Positions 52,611-61,450 are shown, numbered from the stretch's first letter. The stretch is 64,000 nt of DNA from Mesotoga infera (GCF_900157305.1 NZ_LS974202.1:1364001-1428000), one strand, 5' to 3'. Notes: generated from the letters alone by a model not told the origin. Translations and numbers: made by a program.

Positions 52611-53654
52611 ATGAAACGACTGGTTCTTTTCTTTGCGCTCTTGCTGACAGTTTCGCTGTTCGCCGTTTCCGCGGCGGTGGAGGACGTCGCCTCTTCGCTC
52701 TTTGGAAGGTACGAAGGGGCCGAGACGCACTTCTTTTTCAGAGAGATTGACTCCTCGCTCCAGTTGCTTGTGAAAAGCAGCGATGGAGAACTCATCTTCA
52801 ACGGGTCGAGATATCTGCCGGTCGAATGCGCGGAGTTATGCGAGGACAATTATCTCTGCGAACCCAATCCGTTCAAATTCACGATCATAACCTTCGGCAG
52901 GGACGAAGCCGACATGGGAGTGAGCTGCGTCGCCGGAGGAGAGGTTTTCAGAAGAAAATTCTACGGACCGGAGGGAGGAGATGTCTTCAAGATAACACCC
53001 GTCGAATCAATAGATAAACTGCTTCCGATAGCTCTGGAAGCGACTCCGCCGGTCGAGGCCGGTACTTTTCTGCCGCACGACCTCGTGGAAGTGACCTTGC
53101 TCGATCCCTCGATAAAGCTGGATATACGATATGCCAGACACGACAACTTCATGGGAGTTCCCCTCTATTCACAAGAGAGAGCCTTTCTCCAGCGACCGGC
53201 CGCACAAGCCCTTGTGAAGGCGAGCGAGCTCTTGAGGTCGATGGGTTACGGACTGGTGATCCACGATGCTTACAGACCCTGGTATGTCACAAAGATGTTC
53301 TGGGACGCGACTCCTGACGACCTCAAAGAGTTCGTCGCCGACCCTCAGAAAGGTTCCCGACACAACAGGGGCTGCGCGGTCGATGTCTCTCTATACATAC
53401 TGAGTACTGGAGAGTTTATCGATTTTGGCGGCGGTTACGACGAATTCTCTGAGAGGTCGTACATAGATTATCCCGGCGGCACGGGCCTGCAGAGATGGTA
53501 CAGGGAGCTTCTCAGGGAGACCATGGTCTCCGTCGGCTTCGAACCTTTGCAGGAGGAGTGGTGGCACTTCGATTATCGCGACTGGAAGAGCTACACTATC
53601 GCAAACCTGACCTTTGAAGAGCTGGTCTCTCTCCAGGAGAGTTCGGGCTTTTAG
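52611..53654 (+). CDS. Secreted D-Ala-D-Ala dipeptidase (VanX/M15D family) with N-terminal extension
   Basis: ATG follows TGGAGGTGGAAAG. The 347-residue protein has a signal peptide (MKRLVLFFALLLTVSLFAVS), about 130 residues of extra N-terminal sequence and a C-terminal M15D domain. VIHDAYRPWYV holds Arg222. SRHNRGCAVDVSLY holds zinc ligands His251 and Asp258. EEWWHFDYRD holds catalytic Glu316 and ligand His319. M15D enzymes hydrolyse D-Ala-D-Ala. With a secretion signal and no van regulators it is more likely involved in murein peptide recycling than in glycopeptide resistance. Confidence 0.9.
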   Translation: MKRLVLFFALLLTVSLFAVSAAVEDVASSLFGRYEGAETHFFFREIDSSLQLLVKSSDGELIFNGSRYLPVECAELCEDNYLCEPNPFKFTIITFGRDEADMGVSCVAGGEVFRRKFYGPEGGDVFKITPVESIDKLLPIALEATPPVEAGTFLPHDLVEVTLLDPSIKLDIRYARHDNFMGVPLYSQERAFLQRPAAQALVKASELLRSMGYGLVIHDAYRPWYVTKMFWDATPDDLKEFVADPQKGSRHNRGCAVDVSLYILSTGEFIDFGGGYDEFSERSYIDYPGGTGLQRWYRELLRETMVSVGFEPLQEEWWHFDYRDWKSYTIANLTFEELVSLQESSGF

Positions 53655-53686
53655 ATAGACCGGTTTTCAGTTCGGGAGGTATTATC

Positions 53687-54745
53687 TTGCATCAACGACC
53701 GGATTTTTCGACCATGCTGGACGCGCTCGGGCGCGCGAAAGAGCCCAGGCGCGTGCCTTTTTTCGAGCTCTTCGCCGACGGAGAGATAATCGAAGAGGTG
53801 ATGGGTTTCAAACTGGCCGATCCCGCCGGGGAAAGCGGGAAGTACTTCGATCAGCTGGTGAGTTTCTATTATGAGCTGGGGTACGATTATGTGCCTTTCT
53901 ATCTCACGCCCCGCTTCCCGCTCGCCTACCAGATAGAGAGCGAGGACACAGCCCTTTACAGGCGTTCCAGAAGAAAATGGGTGAACGAAAAGGACGGTCC
54001 GATCCGGTCTCTCAAAGACCTGAAAGAGGCTCACTGGCCAGAGCCGGAAGAGGCCTTAGATTTCGAACTCTTCAGAGAACTCGGGGAACATCTCCCTTCG
54101 GGCATGAAAATCATAGGCGGGGCCGCGGGAGGACCCTTCGAGCATGCGAGCATGCTCCTCGGTCTGGAGAGGTTCTCGCTGGCGATTTACGAAGAACCGG
54201 AGCTGGTCGATGAGCTCGTCGGAAGAATCGGGAGGGTACTGGTGGGCGCGGCGAGAATCATCTCCTCTTTTGACTGCGTGGGGGCGTACTGCTTCGGCGA
54301 CGATCTTGGCTACAAGACGGCCACGATCTTCTCGCCCAAGCATCTCAGAAGACTGGTCTTCCCATGGTACAGCGAAATCGCCCGGATCGTGCACACGGCG
54401 GGCAAGCCTTTCATACTTCACAGCTGCGGCAATCTGACCGCCGTGATGGACGACATAATTGCCACCGGAATAGATGCCAAGCATTCATTCGAGGATATCA
54501 TCACACCGGTCTCTCTGGCAAAAAAGCTATGGGGCTGGCGGATCGCCGTTCTCGGGGGCGTCGATGTCGATTTTCTCTGTAAGGCCGACCCGGAAAGCGT
54601 AAGAAAACACACCCTGAAACTGCTGGAAGAGTGCGCGCCGGGTGGAGGCTACGCCCTGGGAACGGGTAACACGGTCGCCAATTACATACCTGTGAAAAAC
54701 TATCTGGCCATGCTTGCGGCCGGTAACGAATTCAATGGCCGCTGA
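53687..54745 (+). CDS. Uroporphyrinogen decarboxylase (URO-D) superfamily protein
   Basis: TTG 53687 follows GGGAGGTATTATC. The 352-residue TIM barrel has the URO-D/MtaA family features KIIGGAAGGPFEHASMLLGL, YCFGDDLGYKTATIFSPKHL and the metal-site region LHSCGNLTAVMDDII. True HemE enzymes are shorter in this region and sit with heme genes; none is here. A corrinoid- or thiol-dependent methyltransferase or an uncharacterised decarboxylase is more likely. Function not determined. Confidence 0.85.
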   Translation: MHQRPDFSTMLDALGRAKEPRRVPFFELFADGEIIEEVMGFKLADPAGESGKYFDQLVSFYYELGYDYVPFYLTPRFPLAYQIESEDTALYRRSRRKWVNEKDGPIRSLKDLKEAHWPEPEEALDFELFRELGEHLPSGMKIIGGAAGGPFEHASMLLGLERFSLAIYEEPELVDELVGRIGRVLVGAARIISSFDCVGAYCFGDDLGYKTATIFSPKHLRRLVFPWYSEIARIVHTAGKPFILHSCGNLTAVMDDIIATGIDAKHSFEDIITPVSLAKKLWGWRIAVLGGVDVDFLCKADPESVRKHTLKLLEECAPGGGYALGTGNTVANYIPVKNYLAMLAAGNEFNGR

Positions 54746-55053
54746 ACCGGAACCTTCTTCACCGGTGAATCGGATTTCCGCTTCCCTGAAAGTTTTTAAG
54801 TCGTATTTGAGTATTATGCACTTCTTGTTATTTATCTGTGTTTTTTCGGAGCACGCTGACTGAAGGTTTTTTTCAGGAAATATGCCAAACATGACCGACA
54901 ATGAGAACTGTGAAACTCTAATTGAATTTGGAAAAAAGAGCTGAAAATTATAAAAATTGTCCATAATATAAAAATTATTTATATATGACTTGATTTATTG
55001 ATATATATTATGATATTATCGGATCATCTAAGAAATATATCTGAGGTGATCGT
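54746..55053. other. AT-rich intergenic region before the MFS gene
   Basis: About 308 bases without a gene. There is a palindrome TTCACCGGTGAA near 54772, then long A/T runs (TATATATTATGATATTAT near 55003-55020) likely to contain the promoter of the following MFS gene; I cannot fix one -35/-10 pair. No small ORF with a good ribosome site was seen. Confidence 0.4.
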
Positions 55054-56367
55054 ATGAAAGATCTCGGGAGAAACTTCTGGCTTTACGCGATTGGTAGATT
55101 GGTGTCTTTGATAGGGAGTGGCGTTCAATCTCTGGCGATCCCGCTTTATATACTCGATCTTACCGGTTCGGGAACGATCATGGGGACTTTCATGGTGATA
55201 ACCATGCTTCCAAGGATTCTCTTCGGCCCTATCGCGGGAGTTCTGGGAGACCGGTTCAATCGAAAAATGATAATGATATACATGGACTTCGCGCGCGGGG
55301 CGGCGATTCTTGCGATGGCCGCACTGGCGGGCGCTAATAGTTTGACCATAACGGTTCTTTTCATCTTCCAGCTTTTGATATCCACTTTCGATATCTCCTT
55401 CGACCCCGCCACCGCGGCGATGTTGCCCGACATCATAGATAGCGACAAACTGCTCAGGGGCAACTCGATACTTGGCGCGATAAACTCCCTATCATACATA
55501 ATCGGCCCGGTGCTGGGCGGGATACTTTACGGAATGTTTGGAATAGAGGCGGTTCTCATCCTCAACGGCGCCTCGTACATCGCGTCGGCCATCAGCGAGA
55601 TCTTCATAAGGTATCAACAAACCACAGAGAAGGGCAAAATATCCTTGAAGAGCGTATTCAAGGATATTGTAGAAGGTGTTGGCTACATGCGAAAGATCAA
55701 CGGTCTCATCCTAGTTATGGTTTTCGCTATGCTTTCGAACTTCCTTCTATCCCCCTTCTTTTCGGTGGTCTTTCCGTTTTTCGCCAGAACGATCGTGGGG
55801 TTCACCAGTGAACAGTACGGTTTTCTTCAATCGGGCTGGGTAGTGGGAGTACTAATCGGAAACGTGATACTCGGAACGCTTCTGTCGAAGAAGAGACAGG
55901 GCAACCTCTTCGCGATGGGTCTTACGGCCGAAACCCTGATACTCTTTCTTCTGACCGTGTTCTTTTTCCCGTACTTCATCGACCTGTTCGGCTGGGCCAG
56001 CTGGCGGTACTTCGCCGCTCTTGGACTTCCCATACTCGTCACTGGCATTTTCAACGCTTTCGTCAACACGCCCTTGAACACGTTGTTCCAAAAAATCGTT
56101 CCCACCAATTACAGGTCGCGAATCTTTTCGGTAATATCCATCCTCACTCAGATAGCTACTCCTCTGGGTGCGGCGATCTACGGTTTTGCCGTTGACCGCG
56201 TGCCGGTACACTATTTGATACTTGTATCGTCCATATGCAACGCCTTGCTCACGCTGGTATTCCTCTTGAAGGGCATGACGAAGCTCTTCGATGGGAAGAC
56301 CCCCGACAGCGAGAGGGGTCTTGTCGAGAAATCCGTAGAAGCGGTGAAAGAAGGGGCTAGCCTTTAG
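55054..56367 (+). CDS. MFS transporter, EntS/multidrug-efflux type
   Basis: ATG 55054 follows TGAGGTGATCGT. The 437-residue protein has twelve hydrophobic segments and the family 3 opening NFWLYAIGRLVSLIGSGVQS, LGDRFNRKMIMIYMDFARGA and the loop NSILGAINSLSYIIGPVLGG. This group exports drugs, siderophores or lipids. It stands alone and converges on the next MFS gene. Confidence 0.9.
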   Translation: MKDLGRNFWLYAIGRLVSLIGSGVQSLAIPLYILDLTGSGTIMGTFMVITMLPRILFGPIAGVLGDRFNRKMIMIYMDFARGAAILAMAALAGANSLTITVLFIFQLLISTFDISFDPATAAMLPDIIDSDKLLRGNSILGAINSLSYIIGPVLGGILYGMFGIEAVLILNGASYIASAISEIFIRYQQTTEKGKISLKSVFKDIVEGVGYMRKINGLILVMVFAMLSNFLLSPFFSVVFPFFARTIVGFTSEQYGFLQSGWVVGVLIGNVILGTLLSKKRQGNLFAMGLTAETLILFLLTVFFFPYFIDLFGWASWRYFAALGLPILVTGIFNAFVNTPLNTLFQKIVPTNYRSRIFSVISILTQIATPLGAAIYGFAVDRVPVHYLILVSSICNALLTLVFLLKGMTKLFDGKTPDSERGLVEKSVEAVKEGASL

Positions 56368-56416
56368 CGGCAACGCTTTTCGCGAGAAGTTAATCAACGT
56401 TCCACGCCATCAAAAG

Positions 56417-56442
56417 CCGGAGTGTTTCAGCCTCCGGTTTTC
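56417..56442. terminator. Bidirectional terminator between two convergent MFS genes
   Basis: CCGGAG (56417-56422) pairs with CTCCGG (56432-56437). TTTTCTCTTT follows on the plus strand and AAAA precedes, so it can act both ways. The stem overlaps the stop codon of the leftward gene. Confidence 0.7.
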
Positions 56443-57593
56443 TCTTTGTATTTCACTCTTGAATCGATCCTCTTCAACAGACCGATGAAGAATACGATAC
56501 CGGCCGCCGCCATCCCGGCTACCCCGAAGTATCTGAAGGCGATGGTCACCGAAAGCCTTTCGATCAGAAAACCCCCTCCAATCGAACCGGCGATGAAGGT
56601 CAAACCGGATCTCACCACCCAGAAGACGCTCTGGGCAGAAGTCAGATGCTCTTCGGGCAGCCTGAAGTGGATGTAATCGAAAAGCGAATAGTACATGAGG
56701 ATATACGTGAGTCCATGAAGCGTCTCGGCGAGATACAGGGATACCACGCTCGTGGTGAAGGATATTAGTATCATTCTGACGCCTATCACACCCATGCCGA
56801 TCTCAAGAACGGCCAGATTCCCGATTCTGGATATCAATCTATCGGCATAAAGAAGAAAAGGTATCTCCGATATAGCGGTTATCGCGAAAATAACTCCCAC
56901 GGTAGAGACATCCATACCCCTCTCTCTGGTCAGAAGAGGTATGAAGGAATTGTGGAACGAGTTGAGAGTTATGCCCAGGAACATGCCGGCGGTCATTACC
57001 GAGTACTCAAAAAGCGTTCCATCGGCCTTTTTCTTCTTCGACGGTCCGCGCGAAGGACCGGCACCGTCACCTTTCAGGCCGATTATCATGGCCGAGAGAG
57101 AGACCACCAGAGAAGTTGCCACGAAAAGCCATACGAAAGAACTGCCCAGAACCACGCTCAGGCAGAAGGAAGTGACGGCGAAACCGACCGTTCCGCACAA
57201 CCTTATTCTATCGAATCGACCGCCTGTCAGTTTGATTCTGGACATGATCAAAGAATCTCCGATCGGAACGATCCCCGAAAAGAAAAAGGAGAAAACAAGC
57301 ATGAACAGAAGGTTTGTCGTGAAATCTCCGGCCAGGAAGACCGGCCAGATGAGGAAGGCAGTGGCGATCGAAACAACGTAATAGATACGCCTCTCGCCTA
57401 TCTTTGAACCCAGTTTGAACCAGAAAGGGCTTGACACGAGCGACACGATGGGAAGCACGGCCATAAGAAAACCGACCTGGACCGAAGAGTAACCTGCCAG
57501 ATCGAAGTACTGGCTCAACATGTTCTTGGTCGCCAGGCAGGCGTATATCAACGCTTCAAATAAAATAATCCCGGGCATTGTACTGTCCTTCAC
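56427..57593 (-). CDS. MFS transporter, sugar/nucleoside-proton symporter-like
   Basis: The 388-residue protein has about twelve helices. It opens MPGIILFEALIYACLATKNM, followed by AGYSSVQVGFLMAVLPIVSL, and contains FFSGIVPIGDSLIMSRIKLT, a layout of the MFS_1-like/LacY-type group. The substrate is not known, and no metabolic genes adjoin it. Confidence 0.87.
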   Translation of the reverse strand: MKDSTMPGIILFEALIYACLATKNMLSQYFDLAGYSSVQVGFLMAVLPIVSLVSSPFWFKLGSKIGERRIYYVVSIATAFLIWPVFLAGDFTTNLLFMLVFSFFFSGIVPIGDSLIMSRIKLTGGRFDRIRLCGTVGFAVTSFCLSVVLGSSFVWLFVATSLVVSLSAMIIGLKGDGAGPSRGPSKKKKADGTLFEYSVMTAGMFLGITLNSFHNSFIPLLTRERGMDVSTVGVIFAITAISEIPFLLYADRLISRIGNLAVLEIGMGVIGVRMILISFTTSVVSLYLAETLHGLTYILMYYSLFDYIHFRLPEEHLTSAQSVFWVVRSGLTFIAGSIGGGFLIERLSVTIAFRYFGVAGMAAAGIVFFIGLLKRIDSRVKYKEKTGG

Positions 57594-57700
57594 ATTCGAT
57601 AAGGCAATTATATTACCGGCGGCGGGAGTTTATATGAAGGAGAGACTTTAACTGGCAAAGGAATAAAAATAGCGTTGTACCCTGCGGAGAAGCGAGCTCC

Positions 57701-58330
57701 TCATTCCTTGCCGAAAGACCTTACGAAAAGAAAGGAGAAGGGTATCACAAAAAGCGCATAAACCATGACCATAGTCACCCTGTCGAAATTGTTCCAGTAA
57801 ACGAGTGTGGCCACAGCTATGAAGGCTAAAAAGCTCAGTCCGAAATACTTGCAGCGTTTCGAAAGCTCCGTGGCGGCCAGGATGGCTACGCCGGGAATGA
57901 TCTCAATCGCGGTCGTCACGCTAGAACCGTGAGAGAGGACGGCGAACCCGATAAATATCAGTCCCACCGTCCTGCCTATGATCGAGATCGACTGTTTCCG
58001 CGAAAGCGAAAGGCCGGCCGAAAAAATGGCTTTTGCGGCGAAGGGAATGAGAATGAAAGATATGAAACAGTCGGTACCTATCTCGTACCTCATGCCCGTG
58101 TAGAACATCGCGAGGAGAAAAACGATGGCAAGTGCGATGTTCGAAGAAAGATTGTCTATGGCTTTTTCTCTTTCATCCAGATCTTCAATCAGACCTGACA
58201 TTCTCAAAATCGGAAAGAGGAAAAGTCCGGTCAAGAGAAAGGAAAACCATGGGCTGACAGTCTGGATAAGTGTAAGTGCGACTGAGACGAGTATCACGTC
58301 GAAAACCAGAATGAACGTCTTTAGAAGCAT
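57701..58330 (-). CDS. Multi-helix membrane protein paired with an Xre regulator
   Basis: ATG 58330 follows AGAAGGTGATTGAT and begins one base after the regulator stop; the open frame continues upstream through the regulator gene in another phase. The 209-residue protein has six hydrophobic helices with no catalytic motif (FDVILVSVALTLIQTVSPWF, LAIVFLLAMFYTGMRYEIGT). Pairs of a roughly 70-residue Xre protein and a small membrane protein are widespread in Firmicutes and relatives. The regulator probably controls the membrane protein, whose role is unknown. Confidence 0.82.
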   Translation of the reverse strand: MLLKTFILVFDVILVSVALTLIQTVSPWFSFLLTGLFLFPILRMSGLIEDLDEREKAIDNLSSNIALAIVFLLAMFYTGMRYEIGTDCFISFILIPFAAKAIFSAGLSLSRKQSISIIGRTVGLIFIGFAVLSHGSSVTTAIEIIPGVAILAATELSKRCKYFGLSFLAFIAVATLVYWNNFDRVTMVMVYALFVIPFSFLFVRSFGKE

Positions 58331-58331
58331 A

Positions 58332-58544
58332 TCAATCACCTTCTTCGATAATGAACAAGTCTTCCACTGTGCAACGCAACGCATGCGAGATCTTGAGAGC
58401 AAGTTTGACAGAAGGATTGAACCGTCCCTTCTCAATCGCGATGATCGTCTGTCTGCTAACCCCGACAAGCTCCGCAAGAGATTCCTGAGTTATCTCGTCG
58501 TTCTTGAACCTGAATTCGCGCAGTTTGTTTTTCACATACTTCAC
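58332..58544 (-). CDS. Short Xre-family helix-turn-helix regulator
   Basis: The 70-residue protein is almost entirely an HTH_3 domain (ITQESLAELVGVSRQTIIAI, EKGRFNPSVKLALKISHALR) with a short acidic tail VEDLFIIEEGD. This YozG-like type acts as a dimer. A 39-base palindrome overlaps its own promoter, so autorepression is likely. It is coupled to the membrane protein gene. Confidence 0.92.
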   Translation of the reverse strand: MKYVKNKLREFRFKNDEITQESLAELVGVSRQTIIAIEKGRFNPSVKLALKISHALRCTVEDLFIIEEGD

Positions 58545-58552
58545 CTGAGACT

Positions 58553-58593
58553 ATTGTACATAATACTTTACATTATGTAAAGTATTATGTACA
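58553..58593 (-). promoter_or_regulatory. Promoter embedded in a 39-base palindrome (Xre operator)
   Basis: The arms at 58555-58573 and 58575-58593 are perfect 19-base inverted repeats around one T. They contain TGTACATAATAC and ACTTTACAT as nested units. On the minus strand TTTACA (58576-58581) and TACAAT (58553-58558) are spaced by 17 bases, so the operator covers the promoter. The plus strand has a mirror-image TTTACA/TACATA pair. Confidence 0.85.
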
Positions 58594-58639
58594 TAAGAAC
58601 GAGAAAACAAATTACGGTACAACATTACAGGAAGGTAGA

Positions 58640-59440
58640 AAAAGGAGCCGTGGTGAGCGAAAGGAGAGTTCGCTCCGCTCACGAGAAGGACCGGGATGCC
58701 AAATCATGTCCGGCATGACGGGAAGGGAGGAAGAACGTGATTCTGAGTCAAGCTCAGAATGACGTCAAGTGGGTCCGGCATGACAGGAAGGAGGAAAGAC
58801 CGCGAAAATGGGGACTGACGGGCTCCTGACGTCTGTCCCGTTTTTCGCGAAGACCGGGATCCTGACCAGAAGCATGTCAGGATGACCCAAAGGGGCTGTC
58901 ATCCTGTGGTGTCCCCGTACTGTCATCCCGTAATGCTCCTATACGTGATCTCGTTCTTCTCGCTCTTGCGAAGGACCGGGATCCACTCCTTAGAAAACCG
59001 TGATTCTGAGTCAAGCTCAGAATGACGTCAAGTGGGTCCGGCATGACAGGAAGGAGGAAAGACCTCGAAAATGGGGACTGACGGGCTCCTGACGTCTGTC
59101 CCGTTTTTCGCGAAGACCGGGATCCTGACCAGGAGCATGTCAGGATGACCCATAGGGGCTGTCATCCTGTGGTGTCCCCGTACTGTCATCCCGTAATGCT
59201 CCTATACGGGATCTCGCTCTTCTCGTTCTTTCGAAGGAGCGGGATCCACTCCTTAGAAAACCGTGATTCTGAGTCAAGCTCAGAATGACGGATTGATGTA
59301 CTCCGCGCGTGCTCTAGGCTCTTTCCAAGGACGGGTTCACGCTCTGGGACGAATGACCAAGGACGTTTTTCGCTCTTCCCGTTCTCTCCTCTCTCTTCCT
59401 CTCTCCTCTTCTCGAGTCTTTAACCGAGAACCTGGACGCG
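58640..59440. repeat. Hairpin-mosaic intergenic repeat block 5
   Basis: The longest block, filling the space between the Xre gene and the RpiR gene. It contains three ATTCTGAG-tcaag-CTCAGAATGAC hairpins, two CCTGAC/GTCAGG hairpins, two GTCATCCCGTA hairpins and two GACGTCTGTCCCGTTTTTCG segments. No credible gene is seen from 58594 to 59450. Confidence 0.88.
58736..59261. repeat. 263-bp direct tandem duplication
   Basis: Copy 1 is 58736-58998 and copy 2 is 58999-59261. Both begin CGTGATTCTGAGTCAAGCTC, and a third partial copy of the first module starts at 59262, so the period is exactly 263. The copies differ at a few bases (for example CAGAAGCAT versus CAGGAGCAT in one hairpin loop). Confidence 0.9.
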
Positions 59441-59450
59441 CGAATCGAGA

Positions 59451-60272
59451 TCACAGATATCTCTTCTTGTCCAGTGTCCTATCGACTTTTTCAAGAGTTT
59501 TCAGCGTGTCGTCCCTCATTTTGATAACTTTTTCCAGCAACAACTGAATTACGACCAGCTGGCAGACTCTTGGTTGCAGCTGGGGTATGCCTGTCTCGTG
59601 ACCGCCCTGGGCGACGTAGATGGTCTCTTTCGCCGCGTTCACTATCCTCGAGCCGACTCCCCCGGTTATCGCTATGGTGTAGGCGCCAGAATCGGTGGCG
59701 ACCTCGATGGATTTCACCGTGTCCCGTATATTGCCGCTGGCCGAGATGCCGAAGACTATATCTCTCTCGTTCAGCGAAACGGCCGTCATGATCTGGAGGT
59801 GCGGATCGGTGTAGTAAGCCGTCGAGAAACCGGCCCTCATGAAGAGCGTGGCTCCGAACTCGGCGACGATTCCGCTCGAGGCAACCCCGAAGAATATCAG
59901 TCTGTTCGCTTTTACGATTCGCCTGGATATTCCGTCGAGCTGTCTATCGTCCAGCAACTGGTTCTGCTGGTTGAGCGCGCCGATCAATTCCGAGATCAAC
60001 TCGTTCTTGTCGGCGTACACGACAGGAGTGGAGAGAGAAAGCTCTCTGGCGAGCTGTATCTTGAGGGACTGGTAACCGTCGAAGCCCAGTTTTTTCGAAA
60101 GCCTGAAGATCGTGGTCTCACTTGTTCCGGCCAGAACGGACAGCTCGCTGATGGAGTGGTGAATCACGTCGTCCGGGAAGTCAATGATATATCTGGCGGC
60201 CTTCTGTTCGGCCGGATTAAGACCTTTGAGCATAGCTTTCAATTTTCCGTTTATCGCGTATTCTTCTCCCAT
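59451..60272 (-). CDS. RpiR/MurR-family transcriptional regulator with SIS domain
   Basis: The 273-residue protein has an N-terminal HTH_6 domain (IIDFPDDVIHHSISELSVLA, GTSETTIFRLSKKLGFDGYQ) and a SIS sugar-phosphate-binding domain (ANRLIFFGVASSGIVAEFGA, DIVFGISASGNIRDTVKSIE). It should sense a phosphosugar. It overlaps the glycosyltransferase gene by 22 bases and ends the sugar ABC operon, so it is the likely regulator of that operon. Confidence 0.94.
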   Translation of the reverse strand: MGEEYAINGKLKAMLKGLNPAEQKAARYIIDFPDDVIHHSISELSVLAGTSETTIFRLSKKLGFDGYQSLKIQLARELSLSTPVVYADKNELISELIGALNQQNQLLDDRQLDGISRRIVKANRLIFFGVASSGIVAEFGATLFMRAGFSTAYYTDPHLQIMTAVSLNERDIVFGISASGNIRDTVKSIEVATDSGAYTIAITGGVGSRIVNAAKETIYVAQGGHETGIPQLQPRVCQLVVIQLLLEKVIKMRDDTLKTLEKVDRTLDKKRYL

Positions 60273-61450
60273 ATCTTCCTCAACTCTTCCTTGGTGTTGA
60301 CGAATCTCTCGAGCAGTCTCTCGGTTTCGCGTTCGGCCTCTTCCTGGTCCATCTCAAGCGTTCTGGTGACGAAATCGGCCACTCTTGCGAAGTACACGGG
60401 CACCAGAAGCTCTATCAGTTTATTCCTGAGTTCTCTCCTCCTGTAAGCCGATGAGATTCTGTACACGACCTCGACCCACAGATCATCGGTTACCATCGCG
60501 TTCTCCTTAGAGAAGGTCGAGAGTTTCCGGGTGATTTCGCCTCCAAGGACGCTCTCGCTGAAGTCCAGCCTTGTCCGGACGCCATCGTAACATTTTCCCA
60601 TCATGTTGGCCAAATCCACCTGTAAAGGTTCGGCCTCTCCCCCAACCACATCTCCGTAAACGGGCGCCGTTTCGTATCCTGAAACCGCTTCCCACTTCCG
60701 GTGGTATTTTTCCATCAGATCGAACAGAGTGCCGACGACTTCCTTGAACATGTTTCCCAGCTGTTTGCCCGGGTCTTTTACGTCGTGGATCTTGCTCCCG
60801 AGAGCGGCCTGGTATATCTTTCCACTGGCCTCGTTTATCGCGGAAGTCGTCATCCAGATATCGATACCGAACCTCGATATATCGGAGTTCCATGTCTCTT
60901 CCGGTACCGACATATAATAGTCTATCATCTCTCTGCCAACGCCGAAGTCGCCGCCGATAGGCTGGCGCACTTTTCTTCCGTAAAGCGATGTGGTTAAAGG
61001 ATAACAGATGCTGTTGGTGATGGTTCCGTCGTATTTATGCCGGATATAATAAGGAGCCACGTACGAAGCGTCCAGATCGATAATCGGACCGGCCAGTCTC
61101 TCTATCCAGAAGGGCTCGACGCTCCTTAGGTCGGAATCGAGAAAGACCACGGCCCTGGCGTCCAGACGGCTCGCGAGTCGCAGTATAGATCTCATCGCGC
61201 TTCCCTTGCCGGATATTCCCGTGTACTTGAACGAAAGGAGATCCAGGCCCATAGAGTTGGCCGAATAAAAGGATCCCTCCGTTCCGTCACTGGAGCCCCC
61301 GTCGGAGTTCACTATGCAGCTTCTCATTTTAGGGAAATACTCCTTTAGACCCTTGGAAGCGATTTCGACGACGTGCTTTATCGTGGATCGGTTGTTGAAA
61401 CTGGGTATGCCCACCACAATATCGTATGAATCGTTCTTCAAACCGGACAA
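60251..61450 (-). CDS. GT81-like glycosyltransferase (glucosyl-3-phosphoglycerate/glucosylglycerate synthase family)
   Basis: TTG 61450 follows GGGAGG by seven bases; the ATG at 61465 is itself part of the ribosome-site region. The 399-residue GT-A fold protein has VVGIPSFNNRSTIKHVV, VNSDGGSSDGT, the segment ISGKGSAMRSIL, the metal motif FLDSDLRSVEPFW and RQPIGGDFGVGREM. This resembles glucosyl-3-phosphoglycerate synthase and glucosylglycerate synthase, which make compatible solutes. It lies between sugar permeases and an RpiR regulator. The identity of donor and acceptor is inferred from family resemblance only. Confidence 0.75.
   Translation of the reverse strand: MSGLKNDSYDIVVGIPSFNNRSTIKHVVEIASKGLKEYFPKMRSCIVNSDGGSSDGTEGSFYSANSMGLDLLSFKYTGISGKGSAMRSILRLASRLDARAVVFLDSDLRSVEPFWIERLAGPIIDLDASYVAPYYIRHKYDGTITNSICYPLTTSLYGRKVRQPIGGDFGVGREMIDYYMSVPEETWNSDISRFGIDIWMTTSAINEASGKIYQAALGSKIHDVKDPGKQLGNMFKEVVGTLFDLMEKYHRKWEAVSGYETAPVYGDVVGGEAEPLQVDLANMMGKCYDGVRTRLDFSESVLGGEITRKLSTFSKENAMVTDDLWVEVVYRISSAYRRRELRNKLIELLVPVYFARVADFVTRTLEMDQEEAERETERLLERFVNTKEELRKIWEKNTR

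Noticed and set aside
53687-54745. hemE assignment
   Set aside because: URO-D family membership is clear, but the neighbourhood and several motif differences do not support uroporphyrinogen decarboxylase activity.
58640-59440. CRISPR array in the repeat-rich region
   Set aside because: The 263-base period, hairpin content and lack of short direct repeats with unique spacers exclude a CRISPR array; no cas genes are present.
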